DNA of 8,167 nucleotides from an uncultured Erysipelotrichaceae bacterium (GTDB lineage Bacteria > Bacillota_I > Bacilli_A > RF39 > UBA660): NCBI GenBank assembly GCA_902783405.1, contig CACZQZ010000033.1, positions 1-8,167 of the forward strand. The letters are read 5' to 3'. The notes below the pieces were generated by a model, which ran no database searches, was not told the DNA's origin, and was given only the letters and a program-made list of their open reading frames with translations. Shown here one piece after another: positions 1 to 6,158 of the stretch. A program made the translations under genes and the position numbers. Positions within the stretch are counted from its first letter, which is position 1; every line of letters begins with the position of its first letter.

Positions 1-1
1 A

Positions 2-805
2 AATTTTTGTCCAAGTTGTGGGGAAAAAATAGAAAAAACATCAAAAATAAAAAGTGAGAAGAAAAACAATAGTAGTATTGTATCTATCGTTTTAGGAATT
101 ATATCTATTATTATGCCACTTATTGGATTACCACTTTCTATTGTTGGCTTGATTTTTGGAATAAAGGCTAAGAAAGAAGAAAAAAATCCAGTAGGTATGA
201 TTTTGTCTATTATTGGTCTTGTTTTTTCTATTTTATGGATTTGTTTTATAATTCTTATTTTTGCACTTGCTGTTACTGAAGAAGAAAACTACGGAGAAAG
301 AGACTATTCAAATTATTCAGATTCTTTTGATGAATATTTTGATCGCTTTGATGATTATTTCGATGAAGATATGGATGACAGATTAGAAGGATATAAATGG
401 AAATTTAAAGATGGTTCTATATTATATTTATATGAAAATGGAAAATATATTTGGTATCAAAGTGATATGGATCATAAAGATAATTATACAGAAGGAACTT
501 ATATATTAAAAGAAAAAGAAGACGCTGTAGACTATATTGCAAGAAATTTTTCAGAGTATAATCTTAGTAAAGAAGAACAATATAAATTTTTCAGTAATTC
601 TAAAGATAGTATTTACAAATTAGAGAATTATGTTTATATAGGATTAGATTGTACGAAAAATATTACAGATGGAAAAGAAAGTGAACTAGCTCTTGGTTTA
701 GTACCTTATTTTGGTTTTTATGATCGTACTAGTGATTCTTTAGAAGTTTCTAATGCAAAAACATCATCTAGTGCAATTTTTGTAAGATATGGTAAAATAG
801 GATAG
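2..805 (+). CDS. Zinc-ribbon membrane protein with DUF4190-like hydrophobic pair (5' end cut off)
   Basis: The reading frame is open from the first bases of the window and ends at TAG (803-805), so the true start lies to the left; an internal ATG at 113 would start inside a membrane segment and is not credible. The visible N-terminus reads FCPSCGEKIE, a Cys-x2-Cys knuckle typical of the second half of a small zinc ribbon; the first knuckle is probably upstream. Two hydrophobic stretches follow (about nt 74-166 and 191-274), separated by a short basic turn (KAKKEEK), the layout of DUF4190-type membrane proteins. After them comes a very acidic, Tyr/Phe/Asp-rich linker (about nt 278-379) and a C-terminal domain of about 140 residues rich in aromatic beta-strand-like sequence (GYKWKF, SILYLYENGKYIW). 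Inference: ribbon in the cytoplasm, C-terminal domain outside. Function unknown; I do not recognise the C-terminal domain. Confidence 0.8.
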   Translation, partial: NFCPSCGEKIEKTSKIKSEKKNNSSIVSIVLGIISIIMPLIGLPLSIVGLIFGIKAKKEEKNPVGMILSIIGLVFSILWICFIILIFALAVTEEENYGERDYSNYSDSFDEYFDRFDDYFDEDMDDRLEGYKWKFKDGSILYLYENGKYIWYQSDMDHKDNYTEGTYILKEKEDAVDYIARNFSEYNLSKEEQYKFFSNSKDSIYKLENYVYIGLDCTKNITDGKESELALGLVPYFGFYDRTSDSLEVSNAKTSSSAIFVRYGKIG

Positions 806-822
806 TTTTAAAGAAAAACTAT
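802..822 (+). terminator. Possible weak terminator hairpin across the stop codon
   Basis: A perfect 8-bp stem, ATAGTTTT (802-809) with AAAACTAT (815-822) around a 5-nt loop, begins inside the TAG stop of the zinc-ribbon gene. It is AT-only except for one G-C pair. No T-run follows directly; the nearest T-rich stretch starts about eight bases later. The last base of the right arm is the first T of the tRNA promoter's -35 box, so the hairpin and the next promoter abut. Confidence 0.35.
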
Positions 823-851
823 TGACATATTTTAATTTTTTATGTTACAAT
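822..851 (+). promoter_or_regulatory. Strong sigma-A type promoter of tRNA-Met
   Basis: A perfect -35 box TTGACA (822-827) is followed after 18 bp by -10 box TACAAT (846-851). The TG at 843-844 gives an extended -10 (TGtTACAAT). Transcription would start near 858, about 11 bases before the mature tRNA. It is one of the two best consensus promoters in the window, as expected for a stable RNA. Confidence 0.88.
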
Positions 852-868
852 TATCTTGCTTATTAAAT

Positions 869-945
869 GGCGAGATAGCTCAGTTGGCTAGAGCAACTGG
901 TTCATACCCAGTAGGTCGAGGGTTCAAATCCCCCTCTCGCTACCA
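869..945 (+). tRNA. Elongator tRNA-Met (anticodon CAT)
   Basis: A full cloverleaf can be drawn. The acceptor stem is GGCGAGA (869-875) with TCTCGCT (935-941), closed by a G-U at the first pair. The D arm is GCTC (878-881) with GAGC (891-894). The anticodon stem is ACTGG (896-900) with CCAGT (908-912), with loop TTCATAC and anticodon CAT at 903-905. The T arm is GAGGG (918-922) with CCCCC (930-934) around TTCAAAT. The 3' CCA is encoded (943-945). The anticodon loop and the GGCTA D loop match the elongator tRNA-Met of Bacillus rather than initiator tRNA or the tRNA-Ile read through lysidine, which in Bacillus carries a CTCATAA loop. One T-stem position is an A-C mismatch (919 against 933). Confidence 0.95.
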
Positions 946-954
946 TAAGAGATT

Positions 955-985
955 AACCTAGATTTTATCTAGGTTTTATTTTGTT
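955..985 (+). terminator. Rho-independent terminator after tRNA-Met
   Basis: A perfect 9-bp stem AACCTAGAT (955-963) / ATCTAGGTT (967-975) with a 3-nt TTT loop is followed by a T-rich tail (TTATTTTGTT). It lies ten bases after the encoded CCA. Its sequence is nearly the same as that of the terminator after the next gene (2261-2287). Confidence 0.85.
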
Positions 986-1031
986 CTTTAGAATTACTTC
1001 AAAATATGTTAAACTTATAATGGGTGGTAGT

Positions 1032-2255
1032 GTGAAGAAATTGTTAAATATATTATTATTGTTTATATGTTTTTCAAGTATAAATGTTAAAGCCTTAGAT
1101 TTAGATGTGAAATCAAATAATATCATTATGTATAATTTAGATAATAATGAAGTTTTGTTTGAAAAAAATGATAATGACAAGGTTCAAATTGCTTCATTAA
1201 CAAAAATAATGACAGCTTTAATAGTACTTGATAAAATAGATGATTTAGAAGAGCAAGTAACTATTACGTATGAAGATTTTAATAATCTTGCTAAAAATAA
1301 TTTGGCTACGGCTGGTTTTAAAGTTGGAGAAACAGTCACTTATAAAGATTTATTATATGGCCTTTTACTTCCTTCTGGAGCAGAAGCCGCGCAAGCCCTT
1401 GTTAGAAATGTGTCTGGTAATACCAATGATTTTGTTAAGTTAATGAACGAGAAAACGGAAAAATTGAATTTATCGAATACTCATTTTTCTAATCCGATAG
1501 GACTTGATGATGAAAATAATTATTCAACTGCCTTTGAAGTATCAAAATTATTTAATTATGCTCTAAAAAATAATACTTTTAAAGATATTATTACGACCTT
1601 AAAGTATACAACGAGTGATGGAAAATTATCTTTTAAAAGTACTATTCAAAGTAATGCCAAAAAATATGGTATAGAAGTTCCATATATATTAGGTGGAAAG
1701 ACAGGTACGACAGATGGAGCCGGTTTATGTTTTGCATCCATTGCTAAAGAAAAGAATATTCATTATATGTTAGTAACTTTGGGAGCAGTTTATGATAAAA
1801 AAGGAGCTCATCATATAGAAGATGCTAAAACGATATATGAGTATTTTATGAACAATTATGATAATTATAAAATTGTGGATAAAAAGAAAAGTTATAAATC
1901 TTTAAAAACTGTTTACTTAAAGGAAAATGAGATTAAATTATATCCAAAGAGTGATATCATTAAATATCTACCAAATAATTATGATATAAATGACGTAAGA
2001 TTTGAATATGATGGAGTAGATGAAGTATCTATTTTTACCAATAAAAATCTTGGTACTTTAAAAATTTTTTATAAAGATGAGCTTTTAAAAGAAGAAAAAG
2101 TAGTTTTAAAAAATAAAGTAAATTTTAGTTTTCATAAATTTTTTAAACATAATGCAATTTACGTTATCTTAATCTTTTTATTGATTATGGGAACCTTATT
2201 TGTAAAAAGAAAAAAACATAAAAAAAGAAGAAAACGTTTAAAGACTAATAGATGA
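1032..2255 (+). CDS. Serine-type D-Ala-D-Ala carboxypeptidase (PBP5/DacF-like, S11 family)
   Basis: This is a penicillin-binding D,D-carboxypeptidase that trims the terminal D-Ala from peptidoglycan stem peptides outside the cell. I chose the GTG at 1032: a GGGTGGT Shine-Dalgarno-like stretch precedes it, and the protein then starts with a textbook signal peptide (MKKLLNILLLF...) with VKA as cleavage site near residue 21. Upstream in-frame ATG (1020) and TTG (981) have no binding site, and the latter sits in the terminator tail. The 407-residue product has the SLTK active-site motif (Ser55, Lys58) and the KTG box (Lys223-Gly225). The middle motif is SGA (115-117) where the family usually has SxN. 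The C-terminus is a hydrophobic segment (about 375-391) plus a very basic tail, so it is membrane-anchored by a helix rather than by the amphipathic helix of classical PBP5. It stands alone between two terminators; no strong promoter of its own is visible. Confidence 0.92.
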   Translation: MKKLLNILLLFICFSSINVKALDLDVKSNNIIMYNLDNNEVLFEKNDNDKVQIASLTKIMTALIVLDKIDDLEEQVTITYEDFNNLAKNNLATAGFKVGETVTYKDLLYGLLLPSGAEAAQALVRNVSGNTNDFVKLMNEKTEKLNLSNTHFSNPIGLDDENNYSTAFEVSKLFNYALKNNTFKDIITTLKYTTSDGKLSFKSTIQSNAKKYGIEVPYILGGKTGTTDGAGLCFASIAKEKNIHYMLVTLGAVYDKKGAHHIEDAKTIYEYFMNNYDNYKIVDKKKSYKSLKTVYLKENEIKLYPKSDIIKYLPNNYDINDVRFEYDGVDEVSIFTNKNLGTLKIFYKDELLKEEKVVLKNKVNFSFHKFFKHNAIYVILIFLLIMGTLFVKRKKHKKRRKRLKTNR

Positions 2256-2260
2256 ATTAG

Positions 2261-2287
2261 AACCTAGATTTCTCTGGGTTTTTATTT
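2261..2287 (+). terminator. Rho-independent terminator after the carboxypeptidase gene
   Basis: AACCTAGA (2261-2268) pairs with TCTGGGTT (2273-2280) in an 8-bp stem with one T-G wobble and a TTTC loop, followed by TTTATTTT. It begins five bases after the TGA stop and resembles the tRNA terminator at 955-985 almost base for base. Confidence 0.82.
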
Positions 2288-2310
2288 TGAATATTTATAC
2301 TTTTTTGATA

Positions 2311-2339
2311 TTGACAAACCATAGAAATAAATATACAAT
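2311..2339 (+). promoter_or_regulatory. Promoter of the GntR-ABC operon
   Basis: A perfect -35 box TTGACA (2311-2316) and -10 box TACAAT (2334-2339) are separated by 17 bp. Start of transcription is expected near 2346, giving a leader of about 30 bases. The -10 lies inside an inverted repeat and a second inverted repeat covers the expected start point, so repression by the operon's own GntR protein is likely. Confidence 0.85.
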
Positions 2340-2348
2340 ATTATTGTA
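2334..2348 (+). promoter_or_regulatory. Palindrome over the -10 box, candidate operator 1
   Basis: TACAATA (2334-2340) and TATTGTA (2342-2348) form a perfect 7-bp inverted repeat around a single central T. It contains the whole -10 box, so a bound protein would block RNA polymerase. It overlaps the second palindrome by four bases. Confidence 0.55.
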
Positions 2349-2364
2349 TTAATTAAATAATACA
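2345..2364 (+). promoter_or_regulatory. Palindrome at the transcription start, candidate GntR/YtrA operator 2
   Basis: TGTATTA (2345-2351) and TAATACA (2358-2364) form a perfect 7-bp inverted repeat with a 6-bp AT spacer. The outer GT...AC framework fits what is known of operators of the GntR superfamily. It sits between the -10 box and the ribosome binding site of the GntR gene, so autoregulation is the natural reading. Assignment to this regulator is inference. Confidence 0.6.
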
Positions 2365-2376
2365 GTGAGGTGAATT

Positions 2377-2736
2377 ATGGAATTTACGTTTGATAATAAT
2401 ATACCAATATATATTCAAGTTTTAGAGTATATGAAAATTTATCTTATTTCAGGAGTATTTAAATGCGGAGAAAAACTTCCATCTGTTAGAGAATTTGCAA
2501 CTACATTTAAAGTAAATCCTAATACGATGCAAAGAGCTTTAGCTGAACTTGAAAGTATGAATTTAATATATACTGAAAGAACAAATGGTAAATATGTTAC
2601 GAAAGATACAAAACTCATTTCTAAACTAAAAGATGAATATGCGACTACGCTTGCTAAAAGCTATTTTGAAGGAATGAAAAGAATTGGACTTGGAAAAGCT
2701 GATTCGATAAAGTATTTAGAAGGGATAGAAGAATAA
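2377..2736 (+). CDS. GntR-family transcriptional regulator, YtrA subfamily
   Basis: A 119-residue DNA-binding protein. Residues about 8-75 form the winged helix-turn-helix, with family landmarks IPIYIQVLEYMK, GEKLPSVREFA and VNPNTMQRALAELE, followed by a wing (YTERTNGKYV). The C-terminal part is only about 40 residues, too short for the FadR or UTRA ligand domains, which is the hallmark of the YtrA subfamily. These small regulators commonly control a linked ABC transporter. A GAGGTGA ribosome binding site precedes the ATG, and the stop is separated from the ATPase start by one base, so the two are translationally linked. Palindromes in the promoter suggest that it represses its own operon. 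The inducer cannot be told from sequence; cell-envelope stress or peptide antibiotics are typical for relatives. Confidence 0.93.
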   Translation: MEFTFDNNIPIYIQVLEYMKIYLISGVFKCGEKLPSVREFATTFKVNPNTMQRALAELESMNLIYTERTNGKYVTKDTKLISKLKDEYATTLAKSYFEGMKRIGLGKADSIKYLEGIEE

Positions 2737-2737
2737 T

Positions 2738-3436
2738 ATGGAACTTTTAGAAATTAAGAATTTAACGAAATCATTTGACAATAAAAACATTCTTGAAGAT
2801 ATTAATTTGAAAATTTCAAGTGGAAAAATTATTGGTTTATTAGGTAAAAATGGTGCCGGAAAAACTACGTTAATTAAACTTATAAATGATTTACTTACGA
2901 AAACAGAAGGAGAAATACTCATAAAAGGGAAAAATATAGGAGTAGAGAGTAAAAAAGTAATATCTTACCTACCGGAGAGGACCTATTTAAATAAGCAAAT
3001 GAAAGTATCTGAAGTTATTGATTATTTTAAAGATTTTTACGATAATTTTGATGCTGACAAGGCTAGAAAATTATTAAAAGATTTAGGATTAGATGTTAAT
3101 CAAAAAATATCTAAAATGAGTAAAGGAATGCAAGAAAAAGTAGGGTTAGTTTTAGTGATGTCAAGGAATGCAGATTTATATATTTTAGATGAACCCTTAG
3201 GTGGAGTAGATCCTGCAACAAGAGATTATATTTTAGATACAATACTTTCTAATTTTAATGAAAATGCAAGTGTTATTATCTCAACTCATTTGATATCGGA
3301 TATCGAAAGAATTTTAGATGAAGTAATCTTTATTGATAAAGGGAAAATAATACTTCAAAGTGATGCAGATAAACTTAGAAAAAAAGAAAAATTATCTATT
3401 GATGAAATTTTTAGGAGGATGTTTAAATGTTCATAA
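2738..3436 (+). CDS. ABC transporter ATP-binding protein (YtrB/ABC-2 type)
   Basis: A 232-residue nucleotide-binding subunit that would drive the permease encoded next. Walker A is GKNGAGKTT (36-44), the signature is MSKGMQ (127-132) in place of LSGGQ, Walker B is YILDEP (148-153), the D-loop is GGVDP (155-159), and the switch histidine is His184 in STH. The usual Q-loop glutamine region reads SYLPE (76-80), a pattern common in exporters of this group. All catalytic residues are present, so it should be active. With a single ATPase and single permease the transporter is probably a 2+2 complex at the membrane. It starts one base after the GntR stop (preceding GAAGGGAT serves as binding site) and its last 10 bases overlap the permease gene. 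The cargo is unknown; drug or peptide efflux, or envelope function, is inference from relatives. Confidence 0.94.
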   Translation: MELLEIKNLTKSFDNKNILEDINLKISSGKIIGLLGKNGAGKTTLIKLINDLLTKTEGEILIKGKNIGVESKKVISYLPERTYLNKQMKVSEVIDYFKDFYDNFDADKARKLLKDLGLDVNQKISKMSKGMQEKVGLVLVMSRNADLYILDEPLGGVDPATRDYILDTILSNFNENASVIISTHLISDIERILDEVIFIDKGKIILQSDADKLRKKEKLSIDEIFRRMFKCS

Positions 3437-4218
3437 AATTATTAAAATATGATTTAAAATATATGATTAAAAACATGAGTGTTTTTTATATACTATCACT
3501 TTTTTTCGCCATAACTACAAGACTATTATTTTCTTTAAATGAAACAGTAATGATTAAAATTATTAGTCAAATAAGTGTAGGCTGTATGTTTGCTATGATA
3601 GCGAATACTTTAATAAATACTATAATGAGAAGTTGGATAAGATTTAGAGATTCTATTTATAAAGATGAAGCTTATTTAACTCATACACTTCCAGTTACAA
3701 AAAATGATATTTATAATTCTAAATTTATACAAACATTAATATTTTTTATCATTAGTTTTGTGGTCATTATTATAAGTTTATTTATTACTTATTATACAAA
3801 AGAAAGATGGATGATGTTAAAGGATTATATTGGTATGATAACAACAGGATTAGATTTCAATACAACTATATTTGTTATAAGTTTTATAACTATTATTTTT
3901 CTAGAAATATTTAATGCAATACAATGTGGCTTTTTAGGAATTATTTTAGGTTATAAAAAAAATAATAATAAAATTGGTTTTTCTGTAGTATTTGGTTTTG
4001 TAGCATATCTATTATCTCAAAGTATGGTTTTATTATTAGTTTTTATTGTAGGTTTATTTGATAGTAGTATTATGAGTTTATTTGAAAACAATATTTTATT
4101 AGATGTTCATTCTTTTAAAATATTAGTTATTTTATCAATTGTTTTATATATATTTATTATTGGTTTAATGAGTATAATCTGTAAAAAAGAATTTAACAAA
4201 GGAGTTAATATAGAATAA
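3427..4218 (+). CDS. ABC-2-like permease subunit, six predicted membrane helices
   Basis: A 263-residue integral membrane protein. Hydrophobic segments lie at about residues 19-37, 46-66, 101-123, 143-175, 184-210 and 232-252. Between the second and third is the conserved cytoplasmic motif DEAYLTHTLPV (80-90), which marks permeases paired with YtrB-like ATPases and probably contacts the ATPase. The ATG at 3427 is chosen because AGGAGG (3413-3418) sits eight bases before it; the ATG at 3419 is in the ATPase frame. The gene overlaps the ATPase by 10 bp and is the last of the operon. No extracellular receptor domain or peptidase domain is present, so the substrate cannot be named. The pairing with the preceding genes is firm; the transport direction (export) is inferred. 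Confidence 0.9.
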   Translation: MFIKLLKYDLKYMIKNMSVFYILSLFFAITTRLLFSLNETVMIKIISQISVGCMFAMIANTLINTIMRSWIRFRDSIYKDEAYLTHTLPVTKNDIYNSKFIQTLIFFIISFVVIIISLFITYYTKERWMMLKDYIGMITTGLDFNTTIFVISFITIIFLEIFNAIQCGFLGIILGYKKNNNKIGFSVVFGFVAYLLSQSMVLLLVFIVGLFDSSIMSLFENNILLDVHSFKILVILSIVLYIFIIGLMSIICKKEFNKGVNIE

Positions 4219-4221
4219 AAT

Positions 4222-4256
4222 ATATCATTTTATTATAGAAAGATTAATGATATTTT
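4222..4256 (+). terminator. Possible weak terminator of the GntR-ABC operon
   Basis: ATATCATT (4222-4229) pairs with AATGATAT (4246-4253) as a perfect 8-bp stem with a long 16-nt loop, followed by only three T residues and then ATCC. One G-C pair makes it weak. It is placed correctly, four bases after the permease stop, but the tail is poor. Confidence 0.35.
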
Positions 4257-4299
4257 ATCCAAAAAAAATGATAATTTACTTTATTTACTTGTGTATTCG

Positions 4300-4308
4300 T
4301 GATATGAT
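4300..4308 (+). promoter_or_regulatory. Extended -10 promoter of the AMP-ligase gene
   Basis: TGaTATGAT (TG at 4300-4301, hexamer 4303-4308) is an extended -10 element. The -35 region at 17-bp spacing (TTTATT, 4280-4285) is poor, so the TG motif would carry recognition. Transcription would begin near 4315, some 23 bases before the first ATG. Confidence 0.55.
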
Positions 4309-4337
4309 ATTTTTTAGTGAGAGTGAACAGATAGGAT

Positions 4338-6107
4338 ATGATGAAATTAGTAAAAAATAGACATATGTTTCACTTGGAAAAGGATGATAGTATGAGTAAA
4401 TTAAAAAAGGATAATAGAAGATGGTTAAAACAATATGGTGATGCTAGAGCAAATTTAGATTATCCAGACGGAAGTATGATTGATTCTTTAATGGAAATTG
4501 CGAATAAATATCCAGAGTATTATGCTTATGAATATTTTGGTAAAAAAGTAACCTTTAGGCATTTTATTAAACAAATAGAAGCAGTAGCTAAATGTTTAAA
4601 AAACTATGGTGTAGCTCAAGATGATATCGTAACGATTTGTATGCCCTCAACTCCAGAAGCAATTTGTGCTTTCTATGGAGTGAATTTAGTTGGAGCTATT
4701 GCTAATATGGTGCATCCTCTTAGTTCTGAAAACGAAATAAAAGATATTATTAATGGTGTTAATTCCAAAACAATCATAACACTTGATATCTGTCTAGATA
4801 AAATTTTAAATATAAAAAAAGAAACAAAATTACAAAAGATTATCGTAGCGTCTCCAGATTCATCATTACCACCATTAAAACATTATTTGTATAAAATAAC
4901 CAATTATAAAAAAAGAGTAAAATTACCTAAAAATGATGAAGATGTTGTTTTATGGACTAAGTTTATAAGTAGTGAAAGTAGATTTATTGGTAACTATTAT
5001 ACTCCCAAAAAAGGTGATGACTTAGCGGTTATCCTTTATTCTGGTGGAACAACTGGTACTCCTAAAGGCATTATGTTATCGAATAAAAATTTCAATGCGA
5101 TAGCACTTGGCGCACATGAATTAATAGAACAATCAATACCAGGGAATTCTGTATTATCATTATTACCTATATTTCATGGATTTGGACTTGCTGTTTGTAT
5201 CCATACACCTTTAATATGTGGAATGAAATGTATTTTACTTCCTAAATTTAATGCTAAGAAATTTGGAGATTTAATAAAGAAAACACAACCTAATTTTTTA
5301 GCTGGTGTTCCAACATTATATGAAGCCTTATTAAATCAAAGATTAAAGAAAAATGATCTTAGTTGTGTAGAAGCTGCCATTAGTGGTGGAGATATTCTAT
5401 CCGGAGAATTAAAGAAGAAAATTGATAAATTCTTAGAAGAACATGGTTCTAATGCAAAAGTTAGAGCAGGTTATGGACTTACTGAAGCAACAGCAGCTAC
5501 TTGCCTTTCTTTGGATAATTTAAAAGACGCTGAAGATGGATATATTGGAATACCATTTCCAGACACGATATTTAAAATCGTTAAAATCGGTACATATGAA
5601 GAAGCTGACATTGATGAAGATGGTGAAATATGTATTAGTGGACCAACCGTGATGATGGGATACTTAAATAATGATGAAGAAACAAATCAAACTCTGCAAA
5701 GACATAAGGATAAAAAAATATGGTTACATACTGGTGATGTAGGTTGTATGAGAAATGATGGTTCTATCATCTTTAAACAAAGATTAAAAAGAATTATTAT
5801 TTCAAGTGGTTATAATATATATCCATCACAAATAGAAAACGTAATTAATTCTCACAAAGATGTATTAACTTGTTCTGTAATAGGTGTGCCACATCGTTAT
5901 AAAGGACAAGTTGCTAAAGCGTATATTGTACTTAAAGATGGTGTAGAGGAATCTGGAAAAATAAAAAAAGAAATTCAAGAATTATGCAAAAAAAATATCA
6001 GTAAGTTTTCACTTCCTAAAGAATATGAATTTAGGAAAAAATTGCCTACTACATTAGTTGGTAAAGTAGCATATAAAGAACTTGAAAAAGAAAATGATAG
6101 CAGATAA
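4338..6107 (+). CDS. Acyl-CoA synthetase-like AMP-forming ligase (ANL superfamily)
   Basis: This cytoplasmic enzyme should activate a carboxylic acid, probably a fatty acid, with ATP to an acyl-adenylate and pass it to CoA. It is 589 residues from the first ATG and has the full ANL motif set: the P-loop YSGGTTGTPKG (234-244), YGLTE (379-383), HTGD with Asp467 that binds the AMP ribose, the hinge region with Arg482 followed by KRIIISSGYNIYP, and the C-terminal catalytic Lys576 in LVGKVAY. Start choice is uncertain: tandem ATGs at 4338/4341 follow a short AGGA, while ATG 4392 follows AAAGGATGAT and gives a 571-residue protein beginning just before the usual family N-terminus (KQYGDARANLDYPDGSM). 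The longer form is listed because the promoter lies closer to it. The gene is its own transcription unit. The acid used is not predictable; other ANL activities without CoA are possible. Confidence 0.9.
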   Translation: MMKLVKNRHMFHLEKDDSMSKLKKDNRRWLKQYGDARANLDYPDGSMIDSLMEIANKYPEYYAYEYFGKKVTFRHFIKQIEAVAKCLKNYGVAQDDIVTICMPSTPEAICAFYGVNLVGAIANMVHPLSSENEIKDIINGVNSKTIITLDICLDKILNIKKETKLQKIIVASPDSSLPPLKHYLYKITNYKKRVKLPKNDEDVVLWTKFISSESRFIGNYYTPKKGDDLAVILYSGGTTGTPKGIMLSNKNFNAIALGAHELIEQSIPGNSVLSLLPIFHGFGLAVCIHTPLICGMKCILLPKFNAKKFGDLIKKTQPNFLAGVPTLYEALLNQRLKKNDLSCVEAAISGGDILSGELKKKIDKFLEEHGSNAKVRAGYGLTEATAATCLSLDNLKDAEDGYIGIPFPDTIFKIVKIGTYEEADIDEDGEICISGPTVMMGYLNNDEETNQTLQRHKDKKIWLHTGDVGCMRNDGSIIFKQRLKRIIISSGYNIYPSQIENVINSHKDVLTCSVIGVPHRYKGQVAKAYIVLKDGVEESGKIKKEIQELCKKNISKFSLPKEYEFRKKLPTTLVGKVAYKELEKENDSR

Positions 6108-6123
6108 AAAATCTGCTATTTTT
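6097..6123 (+). terminator. Terminator built across the stop codon of the AMP-ligase gene
   Basis: ATAGCAGAT (6097-6105) pairs perfectly with ATCTGCTAT (6111-6119), a 9-bp stem with loop AAAAA, followed by TTTTT (6119-6123). The left arm contains the last codons (Ser, Arg) and the first base of the TAA stop. The next promoter's -10 starts two bases after the T-run. Confidence 0.85.
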
Positions 6124-6124
6124 G

Positions 6125-6133
6125 TGATATAAT
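6125..6133 (+). promoter_or_regulatory. Extended -10 promoter of the VanX-like operon
   Basis: TGaTATAAT has a perfect hexamer (6128-6133) and the TG of an extended -10. No -35 box is recognisable at the right spacing, where the sequence is the loop of the preceding terminator. Transcription should start near 6140, about 19 bases before the ATG at 6159. Confidence 0.65.
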
Positions 6134-6158
6134 GATGTAAGAGGTATGAAGTGATAAT

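Noticed and set aside
869..945. tRNA-Ile (lysidine-modified CAT) or initiator tRNA
   Set aside because: The anticodon loop TTCATAC, the acceptor ends and the D loop fit elongator tRNA-Met. The initiator would lack a normal first pair and have three G-C pairs in the anticodon stem.
1016..1021. TATAAT as a promoter for the carboxypeptidase gene
   Set aside because: A start near 1028 would leave almost no leader and cut off the binding site, and there is no -35 match at 16-18 bp. It is probably chance.
981..1031. Longer forms of the carboxypeptidase starting at TTG 981 or ATG 1020
   Set aside because: TTG 981 is in the terminator tail and neither start has a ribosome binding site. Both add residues in front of a clean signal peptide that begins at GTG 1032.
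965..1180. Open frame of 71 codons on the minus strand
   Set aside because: It lies across the terminator and the signal-peptide part of the carboxypeptidase gene, with no ribosome binding site or promoter. AT-rich DNA gives such frames by chance.
2716..2922. Open frame of 68 codons on the minus strand
   Set aside because: It is antisense to the Walker A region of the ABC ATPase, with no start signals of its own.
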